Source: Acidovorax radicis N35 (lineage in GTDB: Bacteria > Pseudomonadota > Gammaproteobacteria > Burkholderiales > Burkholderiaceae_C). Taken from it: a DNA stretch of 64,000 nucleotides. This document shows positions 51,604 to 59,712 of the stretch, piece by piece. A model generated the notes under the pieces. That model was not told the DNA's origin, did no database searches, and saw nothing but the letters and a program-made list of their open reading frames with translations. The position numbers and the translations under genes were made by a program. Within the stretch, counting starts at the first letter, position 1. Every line of letters begins with the position of its first letter. The stretch spans positions 124,001 to 188,000 of the forward strand of contig NZ_AFBG01000020.1 of the NCBI RefSeq assembly GCF_000204195.1. Reading direction: 5' to 3'.

Positions 51604-52626
51604 TCAGGCGGCGCGCTGTGCCGGGTCTGCCGCACGGGAGGTAGAGGCTCGGGACGTGCGCACCCGGCGCTGGCGCAGGTCCATGAAACGCAGCAGAGCA
51701 TCGACCAGGTCGTCGTCGGTACACAGCTCCAGCGTGTCGGCGCCCGCGCGGGTCAGCCCTTCGCGCAGCGCCGCCTCGCGCTCGGCCGCCAAGTGGGCAA
51801 AGCGGCGGCGAAAGCCCGCGTCGTGGGTGTCCACCTGCAGTTGTTCGCCGCTCTCGGCATCGCGCAGCGTGATGAGGCCCACATCGGGCAGTTCCAGCTC
51901 CAGCGGGTCGAGCAGGCGCACTGCGACCACGTCGTGCCGCTGCGCGAGTTGGGCCAGGGGCTTTTCCCAACCGGGTGCACTGATGAAGTCGGACACCACG
52001 AAGACGGTGGAGCGGCGGCGCAGGTTGGCCAGGCCCGTTTGCAACAAACGATGCAGTTCTGTGGCGCCTCCGCCGGGTTTTGATGTGCCGGTGGTAGGGG
52101 CGGGCGGCGTCAACAGCCGGTGCACCAGATGCAGCACATGGGTGCGGCTGTTGCGAGGTGGTAACACCGCATCCACGGTGCGGGCGGGTGCATTGCCTGC
52201 GCCGTAGAGCATGGCGCCCACGCGGTTGCCGTGGCGTGTCAGCAGCCGCGACAACACGGCCACAAAGCCGGTCAGGATGTCGCGCTTGGCGTTGCCCTGC
52301 GGGCCGAAATTGATGGACGGGCTCAGGTCGAGCAGAAACCACGCGGTCATCTCGCGGTCTTCGGTGAACACGCGCACATGGGGCGTGTTCAGGCGCGCGG
52401 TCACGTTCCAGTCGATGTGGCGCACGTCGTCGTGCGGCTGGTATTCGCGCAGGTCGGCCAGGTCCAGGCCGCTGCCGCGCATCAGCGTGCGGTAGTCGCC
52501 CTGCAGCAGGCCGTCCAGGCGGCGGATCACCTTCCACTCCAGCTCGCGCAGCAGCCGGTCCGCCTGCCCGGGCAGTGTGGGCAGGGTGTGGACCGTGGCG
52601 GAGGTTTCAGGCGGCTTGCTGTTCAT
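51604..52626 (-). CDS. DUF58 domain protein
   Basis: A 340-residue soluble protein. The DUF58 core shows SGLDLADLREYQPHDDVRHIDWNVTARLNTPHVRVFTEDREMT, a VWA-like fold. The C-terminal part has TVFVVSDFISAPGW and LELPDVGLITLRDAESGEQLQVDT. It starts 9 bp after the MoxR gene on the same strand and precedes the VWA gene by 31 bp, a classic MoxR-operon arrangement. Confidence 0.92.
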   Translation of the reverse strand: MNSKPPETSATVHTLPTLPGQADRLLRELEWKVIRRLDGLLQGDYRTLMRGSGLDLADLREYQPHDDVRHIDWNVTARLNTPHVRVFTEDREMTAWFLLDLSPSINFGPQGNAKRDILTGFVAVLSRLLTRHGNRVGAMLYGAGNAPARTVDAVLPPRNSRTHVLHLVHRLLTPPAPTTGTSKPGGGATELHRLLQTGLANLRRRSTVFVVSDFISAPGWEKPLAQLAQRHDVVAVRLLDPLELELPDVGLITLRDAESGEQLQVDTHDAGFRRRFAHLAAEREAALREGLTRAGADTLELCTDDDLVDALLRFMDLRQRRVRTSRASTSRAADPAQRAA

Positions 52627-52635
52627 GGCGGGGGC

Positions 52636-53631
52636 TCAAGCGGCTTTTTGCTCGTGGTGCAAAGGGCGCGCGGGCGCCGGTATCTTGGCCATGATGCGCT
52701 TGACGAGGGCATCGGCATCCAGCCCTTCGGACAGCGCCTCGTACGACAGGGCGATGCGGTGGCGCAGTACGTCGGCCGCCAGATCGGTCATGTCCTCGGG
52801 CAGCACATAGTTGCGCCCGCGCAGCATGGCCAGGGCCTGGGCGCCCTCGGCCAGGGCAATGGTGGCGCGCGGGCTGGCGCCGCAGCTGATGTAGCCCGCC
52901 AGGTCCTTGAGGCCATGCCGCGTGGGCTCGCGGGTGGCGGCCACCAGTTTCACGGCATATTGCAGCATCGACGGGTCCACATACACGGTGCGGCACTCGG
53001 CCTGCAGCGCCGCCAGCTGCGCCGTGGTGGCCACGGGCAGCACCTGCACGGGCAGGTCGAGTGCACGCTGGGCGATCACGAATTCTTCTTCCTCGGTGGG
53101 GTAGCCCAGCAGCACCTTCATCATGAAGCGGTCCACCTGGGCTTCGGGCAGTGCGTAGGTGCCTTCGGTTTCGATGGGGTTTTGCGTGGCCATCACCAGG
53201 AAGGGCTCGGGCACCTTGTGGGTTTCGCCCGCAATCGTCACTTGGCGTTCCTGCATCACCTCCAGCAGGGCGCTTTGCACCTTGGCGGGCGCGCGGTTGA
53301 TTTCGTCAGCCAGCAGCAGGTGGGTGAAGACGGGGCCCAGCGTGGTGCTGAACTCGCCGGTTTTCTGGTTGTACATGCGCGTGCCCACCAGATCGGCGGG
53401 CACCAGGTCGGGCGTGAACTGGATGCGCTTGAAGCTGCCCTGAATGGTGCAGGCCAACGTCTTCACCGTGAGCGTCTTGGCCAGGCCGGGCACGCCTTCG
53501 ACCAGCAGGTGACCCTGGGCGAGCATGGCGACCATGACGCGTTCCAGAAAACGGTCCTGGCCCACCACCACGCGTTTGACTTCGTAGAGCACCTGTTCCA
53601 TCAGTGTCGCGGTGTTCGTTGTGGATTCCAT
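52636..53631 (-). CDS. MoxR-family AAA+ ATPase
   Basis: A 331-residue AAA+ chaperone. Walker A is EGVPGLAKT, Walker B LLLADEINRAPAKVQSALLE, sensor 1 ATQNPIETEGTYALPEAQVDRF and the lid has SPRATIAL. First gene of the MoxR-DUF58-VWA cluster; these ATPases act with VWA proteins as chaperones for protein complexes. ATG 53631 follows AAGGAAACCC. Confidence 0.95.
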   Translation of the reverse strand: MESTTNTATLMEQVLYEVKRVVVGQDRFLERVMVAMLAQGHLLVEGVPGLAKTLTVKTLACTIQGSFKRIQFTPDLVPADLVGTRMYNQKTGEFSTTLGPVFTHLLLADEINRAPAKVQSALLEVMQERQVTIAGETHKVPEPFLVMATQNPIETEGTYALPEAQVDRFMMKVLLGYPTEEEEFVIAQRALDLPVQVLPVATTAQLAALQAECRTVYVDPSMLQYAVKLVAATREPTRHGLKDLAGYISCGASPRATIALAEGAQALAMLRGRNYVLPEDMTDLAADVLRHRIALSYEALSEGLDADALVKRIMAKIPAPARPLHHEQKAA

Positions 53632-53756
53632 GGGTTTCCTTCCTTGTCAGTGATCAACGACGTGCAAACTGTTCCAAGCTCACGCGGCGGGCGCGGCCAA
53701 GGCGAGGGACACCGAGCAAGGGCCGCCGCGATGTGCAGATGTCGCCTCCGCTCCGT

Positions 53757-53812
53757 GTGAGGGTGTCGTCCCCCTTGAGGGGGAAGGCGCAAAGCGACTC
53801 AGAGGGTGTTTC
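53757..53812. repeat. GC-rich gene-end repeat, inverted copy
   Basis: On the minus strand it reads CTGAGTCGCTTTGCGCCTTC and CCCCTCAAGGGGGACGAC right after the S1C protease stop, so it sits at the gene end as the other copies do. The C/G runs form a hairpin. Confidence 0.5.
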
Positions 53813-53815
53813 ATA

Positions 53816-54766
53816 CTAAAACGGCGGCATGCCCACGGCCGACGCCGCGTTCTCGATGGGCACCGCAAAGCCGATGCCGATGAAGGTGCGGGCTGAAGTG
53901 GGGTTCAAGATGGCGGTGACGATGCCCACCACCTCGCCATCGAGTGTGACCAGCGGCCCACCAGAGTTGCCTGGGTTGGCTGCAGCATCGAACTGGATGA
54001 GATTGCTGAGCTGGCGCTTGCCTTCGGGCGAGGTGAATTCGCGCTTGAGGCCCGAGATCACGCCCGCTGAGGCCGACGGTCCGATGCCAAACGGGAAGCC
54101 CACGGCCACCACGTGATCGCCGGGGCGCAGGTCCTGGGTGGAGCGCAGCGGGGCTGCGAACAGATCGTCGGGCACCTTGTGGGCCTGCAGCACGGCCAGG
54201 TCGTTCTCGGGCTGGGCACCCGTGATGCTGGCGGTGGTTTCCAGGCCGTCGTGGAAGGTGATGGCAATGCGGTCCGCGCCCGCCACCACGTGCAGGTTGG
54301 TCAGGATGACGCCTTTGTCCACAATCACCACGCCCGTGCCGATGCCACGTTCCACCTCTTCCTTGCCGTTCTTGCTGCGGCTGTAGCCCACCACACGCAC
54401 GATGGAGGGCGAAATCGCTTCCACCGCACGGGCGGCGGCGGAGGGCGGGGTGGTGGTCTCCAGCGTGCGCAGCACGGCAGCGTCAATGTCTTCCTGGGTG
54501 ATCCGGTGGGAAGCGGGGCGCTGGTGCAGCCACAGGCTGTAGAGCAGCAGCGTGGCCAGCAGCGTGATCAGTGCCCACAGGGTGCGCAGATGGCGCCGGG
54601 AAAGGTTTGCATTGGCCGCTTGGGTGGAGGGCTGGTTGGATGGATTGGGCAGGGTGACGTCCGTGCCGGTCGCTGACTGTGCGGTGGGCACAGGCGCCTG
54701 TTCAACCGGCTCCGGCGGGGAGCGGCGGGTGTGGCGGGAGCTGCTGTAGAGGGCGGGCCGGGGCAT
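53816..54766 (-). CDS. S1C-type serine protease, membrane-anchored, no PDZ domain
   Basis: A 316-residue trypsin-like protease of the DegP/DegS clan. A Pro-rich cytoplasmic N-terminus (about 1-60) leads to one helix (about 63-80), then the protease domain with the catalytic triad His in ILTNLHVV, Asp in ENDLAVLQ and Ser in NPGNSGGPL. GIGTGVVIVDKGVIL starts the domain. It ends at about residue 316 without a PDZ domain, unlike DegS. It faces the periplasm and could be a quality-control protease. It is divergent from tatD. Confidence 0.9.
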   Translation of the reverse strand: MPRPALYSSSRHTRRSPPEPVEQAPVPTAQSATGTDVTLPNPSNQPSTQAANANLSRRHLRTLWALITLLATLLLYSLWLHQRPASHRITQEDIDAAVLRTLETTTPPSAAARAVEAISPSIVRVVGYSRSKNGKEEVERGIGTGVVIVDKGVILTNLHVVAGADRIAITFHDGLETTASITGAQPENDLAVLQAHKVPDDLFAAPLRSTQDLRPGDHVVAVGFPFGIGPSASAGVISGLKREFTSPEGKRQLSNLIQFDAAANPGNSGGPLVTLDGEVVGIVTAILNPTSARTFIGIGFAVPIENAASAVGMPPF

Positions 54767-54888
54767 CCTGTCACCTTTTCTACGGAAGACGCCGCGAGAC
54801 GGCGCACGGTTTTCACGTTAGCACGGATCGACGCAGAGTGCACTGGCAAGGTTTCAGGACTGTGGGCCTGATGGGGCATCATCGCCCT

Positions 54889-55716
54889 ATGACTGTCTGG
54901 ATCGATACCCATTGCCACCTGGATGCGCCGGAGTTTGACCCTGACCGCGATGCCGTGCGCGCCGAGGCGCGGGCCCAGGGCGTGGCCCACTGTGTGATTC
55001 CGGCGGTGGAGCGCAGCAACTGGGCCACGGTGCGGGCGTTGGCCCACCGGCACGGCGACAGCTATGCGCTGGGCATTCACCCCCTCTACACAGGGCGCGC
55101 GCACGACGCGGATCTGGAGCTGCTGGCGCAGGAGCTGGAGCAGCACCGGGCAGACCCGCGCCTGGTGGCTATCGGAGAGATTGGCCTGGATTTTTTTGTG
55201 CCCGGCTTGGACGCTGCCCGACAAGAGCGGTTCTATCGCGTGCAACTGCAGCTCGCACGGCGGTTCGATTTGCCGGTGATCCTGCATGTGCGCCGCTCAT
55301 CCGACCGGCTGCTCAAGGGCCTGCGGGAGCTGCCGGTCCAAGGCGGCATCGCCCATGCCTTCAATGGCAGCCTGCAACAGGCGCAGGCGTTCATCGCCCT
55401 GGGTTTCAAGCTGGGGTTTGGCGGTGCGATGACCTACGACCGGGCGCTGCAGCTGCGCCGCCTGGCGGCGGAACTGCCCGCAGAGGCCCTGGTGGTGGAG
55501 ACCGATGCCCCTGACATTCCTCCCCATTGGTTGTATGCCACCGCCGCCCAGCGCGCTGAAGGCCTGGCCCAAGGGCGCAATGCACCCGGCGAGCTCCCGC
55601 GCATTGCCAGCGCATTGGCAGAGGTGCGTGGCCAGCCGCGGGAGGTTTTGGCGGGCATCACCTGCGCCAATGCGCTGGGGGCACTGCCCCGGTTGCAAGC
55701 GCTGGTCTCGTTTTGA
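54889..55716 (+). CDS. TatD family metal-dependent hydrolase
   Basis: A 275-residue TIM-barrel metallo-hydrolase, a 3'-5' DNase/RNase-like family. Metal ligands: DTHCHLD at the N-terminus, GEIGLDFF, HVRRS, HAFNGS and ETDAPDIPP. ATG 54889 gives the family N-terminus. The stop codon ends within one arm of a short perfect hairpin. It is divergent from the S1C protease. Confidence 0.92.
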   Translation: MTVWIDTHCHLDAPEFDPDRDAVRAEARAQGVAHCVIPAVERSNWATVRALAHRHGDSYALGIHPLYTGRAHDADLELLAQELEQHRADPRLVAIGEIGLDFFVPGLDAARQERFYRVQLQLARRFDLPVILHVRRSSDRLLKGLRELPVQGGIAHAFNGSLQQAQAFIALGFKLGFGGAMTYDRALQLRRLAAELPAEALVVETDAPDIPPHWLYATAAQRAEGLAQGRNAPGELPRIASALAEVRGQPREVLAGITCANALGALPRLQALVSF

Positions 55717-55757
55717 GAACCTGTTCACGATCTCCCGCGATATCGTGAACAGGTTCT
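55716..55757. repeat. Perfect 16-bp hairpin after tatD
   Basis: AGAACCTGTTCACGAT pairs perfectly with ATCGTGAACAGGTTCT across a 10-base loop. It starts on the last base of the tatD stop codon. No T-run follows, so it is more like a dispersed hairpin than a standard terminator. Confidence 0.65.
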
Positions 55758-55874
55758 GATCCATCAATTGGTAGGTTTTTGGGAGGCCAGCGCTTTGTGG
55801 TAAAGGGTTTACAGCTATCGTTTTTTTTGAGGCCCTCACGGGGTTGCTGATGGGTTTCGGTTCAGAATCGGCGG

Positions 55875-56456
55875 ATGCCCGACGCCGCGCTGACGCAGCC
55901 CCCACCTATCCCTGATGCCCCGGCGCCAGCCCCACCGGTGCGCCTGGAGGGGCTGCCGCCGGTGGTGTCCGCGGGCACGGTGGTGCTGGTCCTCGGAAGT
56001 TTTCCGGGGGCGGCCTCCTTGCGGCTGCGCCAGTATTACGCGCACCCACAGAACCATTTCTGGAAGATCTTGCAAGCGCTGTGGCCCCAGCACCCCTTGC
56101 CGCCTGCGGGAGATGGCGGGTATGCCGCACGCTGCGACTGGCTGCTGGCACGGGGGCTCGGCCTGTGGGATGTGTATGAAAGCTGCGAGCGGGAAGGCAG
56201 CCTGGACACCAGCATCCGCAATGCGCGGGTCAACGACTTTGCGCGATTGCAGGTGGCGTGTCCGCAGCTTGCCGCCGTCGCCCACAATGGTGGCGAGAGC
56301 TTCAAGCACGCCCCGGCGGTGCTGAACAGCTTTCTCCACCCCCGCTCCATCGCTTCGCACCGCTTGCCCTCGACCAGTCCGGCCAACGCCTCCTGGAGTT
56401 TTGAACGCAAATTGGCCGCCTGGGCGGCGCTGATGTCGGCCCACCGCCTGCTTTGA
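55875..56456 (+). CDS. DNA-deoxyinosine glycosylase (UDG superfamily, family 6-like)
   Basis: A 193-residue base-excision-repair glycosylase that removes hypoxanthine (deaminated adenine). Motif order: VLVLGSFPGAASLRLRQYYAHPQNHFWKILQ with the family signature, LWDVYESCEREGSLDTSI, AVAHNGGESFKHAP and LPSTSPANASWSFERKLAAW. The ATG start is preceded by only a weak ribosome binding site (ATCGGCGG). It begins 118 bp after the tatD hairpin. Confidence 0.87.
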   Translation: MPDAALTQPPPIPDAPAPAPPVRLEGLPPVVSAGTVVLVLGSFPGAASLRLRQYYAHPQNHFWKILQALWPQHPLPPAGDGGYAARCDWLLARGLGLWDVYESCEREGSLDTSIRNARVNDFARLQVACPQLAAVAHNGGESFKHAPAVLNSFLHPRSIASHRLPSTSPANASWSFERKLAAWAALMSAHRLL

Positions 56457-56465
56457 CTGTTGTGA

Positions 56466-57230
56466 ATGACCCGCAAAAAAGAAAAACCGCAAGAACTGCC
56501 TGAAGTCAGCGTCTCGGATGACAGCGAAGTCCGCCATCTGCACCTGGGTACGCCCTGGATCCAGGGCTCCATGCGCATTGCCGAGCCTTTTGTGCTGGAG
56601 CTGGAGTATGTGCAGCGCATGATGGCGTGGCTTCTGTTTGCCGACCCGGCGCTGGTGTCCAAGGGCCACGCCATGCAGCTGGGGCTGGGGGCAGGGGCCA
56701 TCACCAAGTTTTGCCACAAGAAGCTGCGCATCTGCACGACAGCCATAGAACTCAACCCCCAGGTGCTGGCAGTGTGTCGGCAGTGGTTCAAACTGCCGCC
56801 CGACGGCCCCAAGCTGCGCGTGGTGCTGGCCGATGCGGCGAAAGAGATCCAGAACCCCATGTGGCAGGGCACCGTGGACGCGCTGGCCGTGGATCTGTAC
56901 GACCACGAGGCAGCAGCCCCCGTGCTGGACAGCCCGGATTTTTACGCCGACTGCCGGGGCCTGCTGACCGAAACGGGCTGCATGACGGTCAACCTGTTCG
57001 GCCGAGCATCGAGTTTTGACCGCAGCCTGCAGAGCATGGCGGCGGCCTTTGGGGACAAGGCACTCTGGGCCTTCAAACCCACCCGGGAGGGCAACACGGT
57101 GGTGCTTGCCCAGAAAACACCCACGCGCCCCAAGCGCGCGGAACTGGCAGAACGCGCCGAAGCCATCCAGGCGCGCTGGGATCTGCCCACGACCAAGTGG
57201 CTGCGGGCGTTCAAGCCCGTGGTGGCCTGA
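56466..57230 (+). CDS. Spermidine-synthase-like protein
   Basis: A 254-residue protein with a spermidine-synthase-type Rossmann core: MQLGLGAGAITKFCHK (SAM-type loop), TAIELNPQVLAVCRQWF, and LAVDLYDHEAAAPVLDSPDFYADCRGLLTETGCMTVNLF. It lacks a full polyamine-binding domain at the N-terminus, so aminopropyl transfer is not certain. It begins 9 bp after the glycosylase and ends 46 bp before the GspE-type gene. Confidence 0.8.
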   Translation: MTRKKEKPQELPEVSVSDDSEVRHLHLGTPWIQGSMRIAEPFVLELEYVQRMMAWLLFADPALVSKGHAMQLGLGAGAITKFCHKKLRICTTAIELNPQVLAVCRQWFKLPPDGPKLRVVLADAAKEIQNPMWQGTVDALAVDLYDHEAAAPVLDSPDFYADCRGLLTETGCMTVNLFGRASSFDRSLQSMAAAFGDKALWAFKPTREGNTVVLAQKTPTRPKRAELAERAEAIQARWDLPTTKWLRAFKPVVA

Positions 57231-57276
57231 GAGGCCATCCGCCGCACTGCATGGCCCCAATCTGGAAAGGTTCTTG

Positions 57277-59070
57277 ATGAAAACATCCTTGGTTTCCCCG
57301 GACAACAAGACAACCCGGCCCTACGTCGGCCCGGTGGACTGGCGGCGCATGGTGCAGTGGCTCAGCGATGACGAGGTCATCGCCCCCGAAGAAGCGCAAC
57401 GCACCATCGCCCGCTGTTCACAGGCCGAGAGCTCCCAGCACGCGCTGGTGCGCCTGGCCAACGTGGCGATGGAGCGTGCCAGCGATGGCAAGCCGCTGGA
57501 CATCGAGGCATTGTCTGAATACCTGGCCAAGCGGGCGGGCCTGCCTTATTTGCGCATTGATCCACTCAAGGTGGACGTGGGGCGCGTAGCCGAAACCATG
57601 AGCGCCACCTATGCAGAGCGCCACAAGGTGCTGCCCGTGCAGGTGACCACGAAGGAGGTGGTGGTGGCGACGGCCGAGCCGTTCATCGACGATTGGGTGG
57701 CCGAGGTGGAGCGACAGTCCCGTCGCACGGTCCGCCGGGTGGTGGCAAGCCCCCTGGACATTCACCGGTTTACCGCCGAGTTTTTTGCCCTGGCCAAGTC
57801 GGTGCGCGCCGCACAGAAGGCGGGTGGCAATTCCGGGGGCAGCAGCTTCGAGCAACTGGTGGAACTGGGCAAGAGCAACAAGCAGCTCGACGCCAACGAC
57901 CAGGGCGTGGTCAAGGTGGTGGACTGGCTCTGGCAATACGCCTTCGACCAGCGTGCCAGCGACATCCACCTGGAGCCACGGCGCGACCAGGGCGTGATCC
58001 GCTTTCGCATTGACGGGGTGTTGCACCCGGTCTACCAGATGCCCATGGGTGTGCACAACGCCATGGTCTCGCGCATCAAGCTCCTGGGTCGCATCGACGT
58101 GGTGGAAAAGCGCCGTCCGCAGGATGGCCGCATCAAGACGCGCAACCAGCGCGGGGACGAAGTGGAAATGCGCCTCTCCACCTTGCCCACGGCGTTTGGC
58201 GAGAAGATGGTCATGCGGATCTTCGACCCGGACAACGCCGTCAAGGATCTCGACGCCCTGGGCTTTGCCCAGCACGATGCAGAGCGCTGGGAAGGTTTGG
58301 TCAAGCGCCCGCACGGCATCATTTTGGTGACGGGGCCCACCGGCTCGGGCAAGACCACCACGCTGTATTCCACCTTGAAGCGGGTGGCGACCGAAGAGGT
58401 CAACGTGAGCACGGTGGAAGACCCGATCGAAATGATCGAGCCCAGCTTCAACCAGACCCAGGTGCAGCCCCAGCTCGATTTCAATTTCGCCGAAGGCCTG
58501 CGCGCCCTCATGCGCCAGGACCCCGACATCATCATGGTGGGCGAAATCCGCGATCTGGAGACGGCCGAGATGGCCATCCAGGCCGCACTGACCGGGCATC
58601 TGGTGTTCTCCACGCTTCACACCAACGACGCACCGTCCGCCATCACCCGCATGATGGAGCTGGGGGTGCCGCCCTATCTGCTCAATGCCACGCTGCTTGG
58701 GGTGCTGGCCCAGCGGCTGGTGCGCACGCTGTGCAAGCAATGCAAACAAAAGGACGACACGGCGGAGCGCGAGACGCTGATGGCTGTGGTCAAGCCTTGG
58801 AAACTCAGTGGCGGCTACCACCCGTACAAGCCCGTAGGCTGCGTGGATTGCCGCATGGGGGGCTACCGTGGGCGCATGGGCCTGTATGAGCTGCTGACCG
58901 TCACCGAGGCACTCAAGGAGAAGATCAACCAGGCGCCCTCGATCGACCAGCTGCGCCGGCAGGCCGTGCAGGATGGCATGCGGCCCCTGCGCCTGGCGGG
59001 CGCGCTGCGGGTGGCAGAGGGGCTGACCACCCTGGATGAGGTGATTTCCGCCACACCCCCCCTGGAATAG
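57277..59070 (+). CDS. GspE/PilB-type secretion ATPase, orphan
   Basis: A 597-residue hexameric ATPase of the type II secretion/type IV pilus family. N-terminal MshEN-like domain (about 55-165), then the catalytic core: ASDIHLEP, RRPQDGRI, VTGPTGSGKTTTLYS (Walker A), EDPIE (Asp box), LRALMRQDPDIIMVGEIRD (Walker B) and STLHTNDAPSAITR (His box). A zinc-binding pair CKQCK...CVDC near the C-terminus is present. No inner-membrane platform or pilin gene is adjacent. ATG 57277 follows GAAAGG. Confidence 0.92.
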   Translation: MKTSLVSPDNKTTRPYVGPVDWRRMVQWLSDDEVIAPEEAQRTIARCSQAESSQHALVRLANVAMERASDGKPLDIEALSEYLAKRAGLPYLRIDPLKVDVGRVAETMSATYAERHKVLPVQVTTKEVVVATAEPFIDDWVAEVERQSRRTVRRVVASPLDIHRFTAEFFALAKSVRAAQKAGGNSGGSSFEQLVELGKSNKQLDANDQGVVKVVDWLWQYAFDQRASDIHLEPRRDQGVIRFRIDGVLHPVYQMPMGVHNAMVSRIKLLGRIDVVEKRRPQDGRIKTRNQRGDEVEMRLSTLPTAFGEKMVMRIFDPDNAVKDLDALGFAQHDAERWEGLVKRPHGIILVTGPTGSGKTTTLYSTLKRVATEEVNVSTVEDPIEMIEPSFNQTQVQPQLDFNFAEGLRALMRQDPDIIMVGEIRDLETAEMAIQAALTGHLVFSTLHTNDAPSAITRMMELGVPPYLLNATLLGVLAQRLVRTLCKQCKQKDDTAERETLMAVVKPWKLSGGYHPYKPVGCVDCRMGGYRGRMGLYELLTVTEALKEKINQAPSIDQLRRQAVQDGMRPLRLAGALRVAEGLTTLDEVISATPPLE

Positions 59071-59208
59071 GGACGGCGGTCGTCTCCTTGGATCTGCGCC
59101 AGCCGGGAACCGGGGCAAGCGTTACCGGATGTAGGTGGAATCCACATCCGCACGGCCCCTGGTTGCCCGCACAATCGCGCAGTCGAGATTCCGCCAAGGA
59201 GACAATTC

Positions 59209-59697
59209 GTGAAAATCAAAAGTCAAAAAGACTTCTTTGCCGGCCTCATGTTCATGGGGGTTGGTGTAGCGTTTGCGTGGGGTGCCACCACGTACAACGT
59301 CGGCAACGGTGCCCGCATGGGCCCGGGCTACTTTCCCCTCTTGCTGGGTATCTTGCTGGCCATCATCGGCAGCGCGATCACCTTCAAGGCCACCACGGTC
59401 GAGACCCAGGATGGCGACAAGATTGGAAAGTGGGCCTGGAAGCCGCTGTTCTTCATCCTGGCTGCCAACTTCGCGTTCGGCATCCTGCTCGGCGGCCTGC
59501 CCAGCCTGGGCATTCCGGCGATGGGCCTCATCGTCGGCATCTATGCACTGACCTTCATTTCCAGCCTGGCTGGCAACGAGTTCAATGCAAAGGCCGTATT
59601 CGTGCTGGCCACGGTGCTTGCCATTGGCAGCTACGTGGCATTCGTCTGGGCGCTCAAGCTGCAGTTCCCTGTGTGGCCGAGTTTCATCACGGGTTAA
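59209..59697 (+). CDS. Tripartite tricarboxylate transporter small membrane subunit TctB
   Basis: A 162-residue protein with four predicted helices: KDFFAGLMFMGVGVAFAWGA, YFPLLLGILLAIIGSAI, WAWKPLFFILAANFAFGILL and FVLATVLAIGSYVAFVWAL. GARMGPGYFP is the TctB signature. The GTG start follows AAGGAGACAATTC. The tctA gene begins 15 bp downstream. No substrate-binding TctC gene is in the cluster. Confidence 0.92.
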   Translation: MKIKSQKDFFAGLMFMGVGVAFAWGATTYNVGNGARMGPGYFPLLLGILLAIIGSAITFKATTVETQDGDKIGKWAWKPLFFILAANFAFGILLGGLPSLGIPAMGLIVGIYALTFISSLAGNEFNAKAVFVLATVLAIGSYVAFVWALKLQFPVWPSFITG

Positions 59698-59712
59698 GCA
59701 GGAGCACCGACC

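Noticed and set aside
55297-55905. Minus-strand frame across the end of tatD and the hairpin
   Set aside because: Runs through the hairpin and opposite a clear tatD gene; no motif.
59128-59150. Imperfect inverted repeat GGATGT...ACATCC as a tct operator
   Set aside because: Arms are only six bases and no regulator gene is adjacent; too weak to call.
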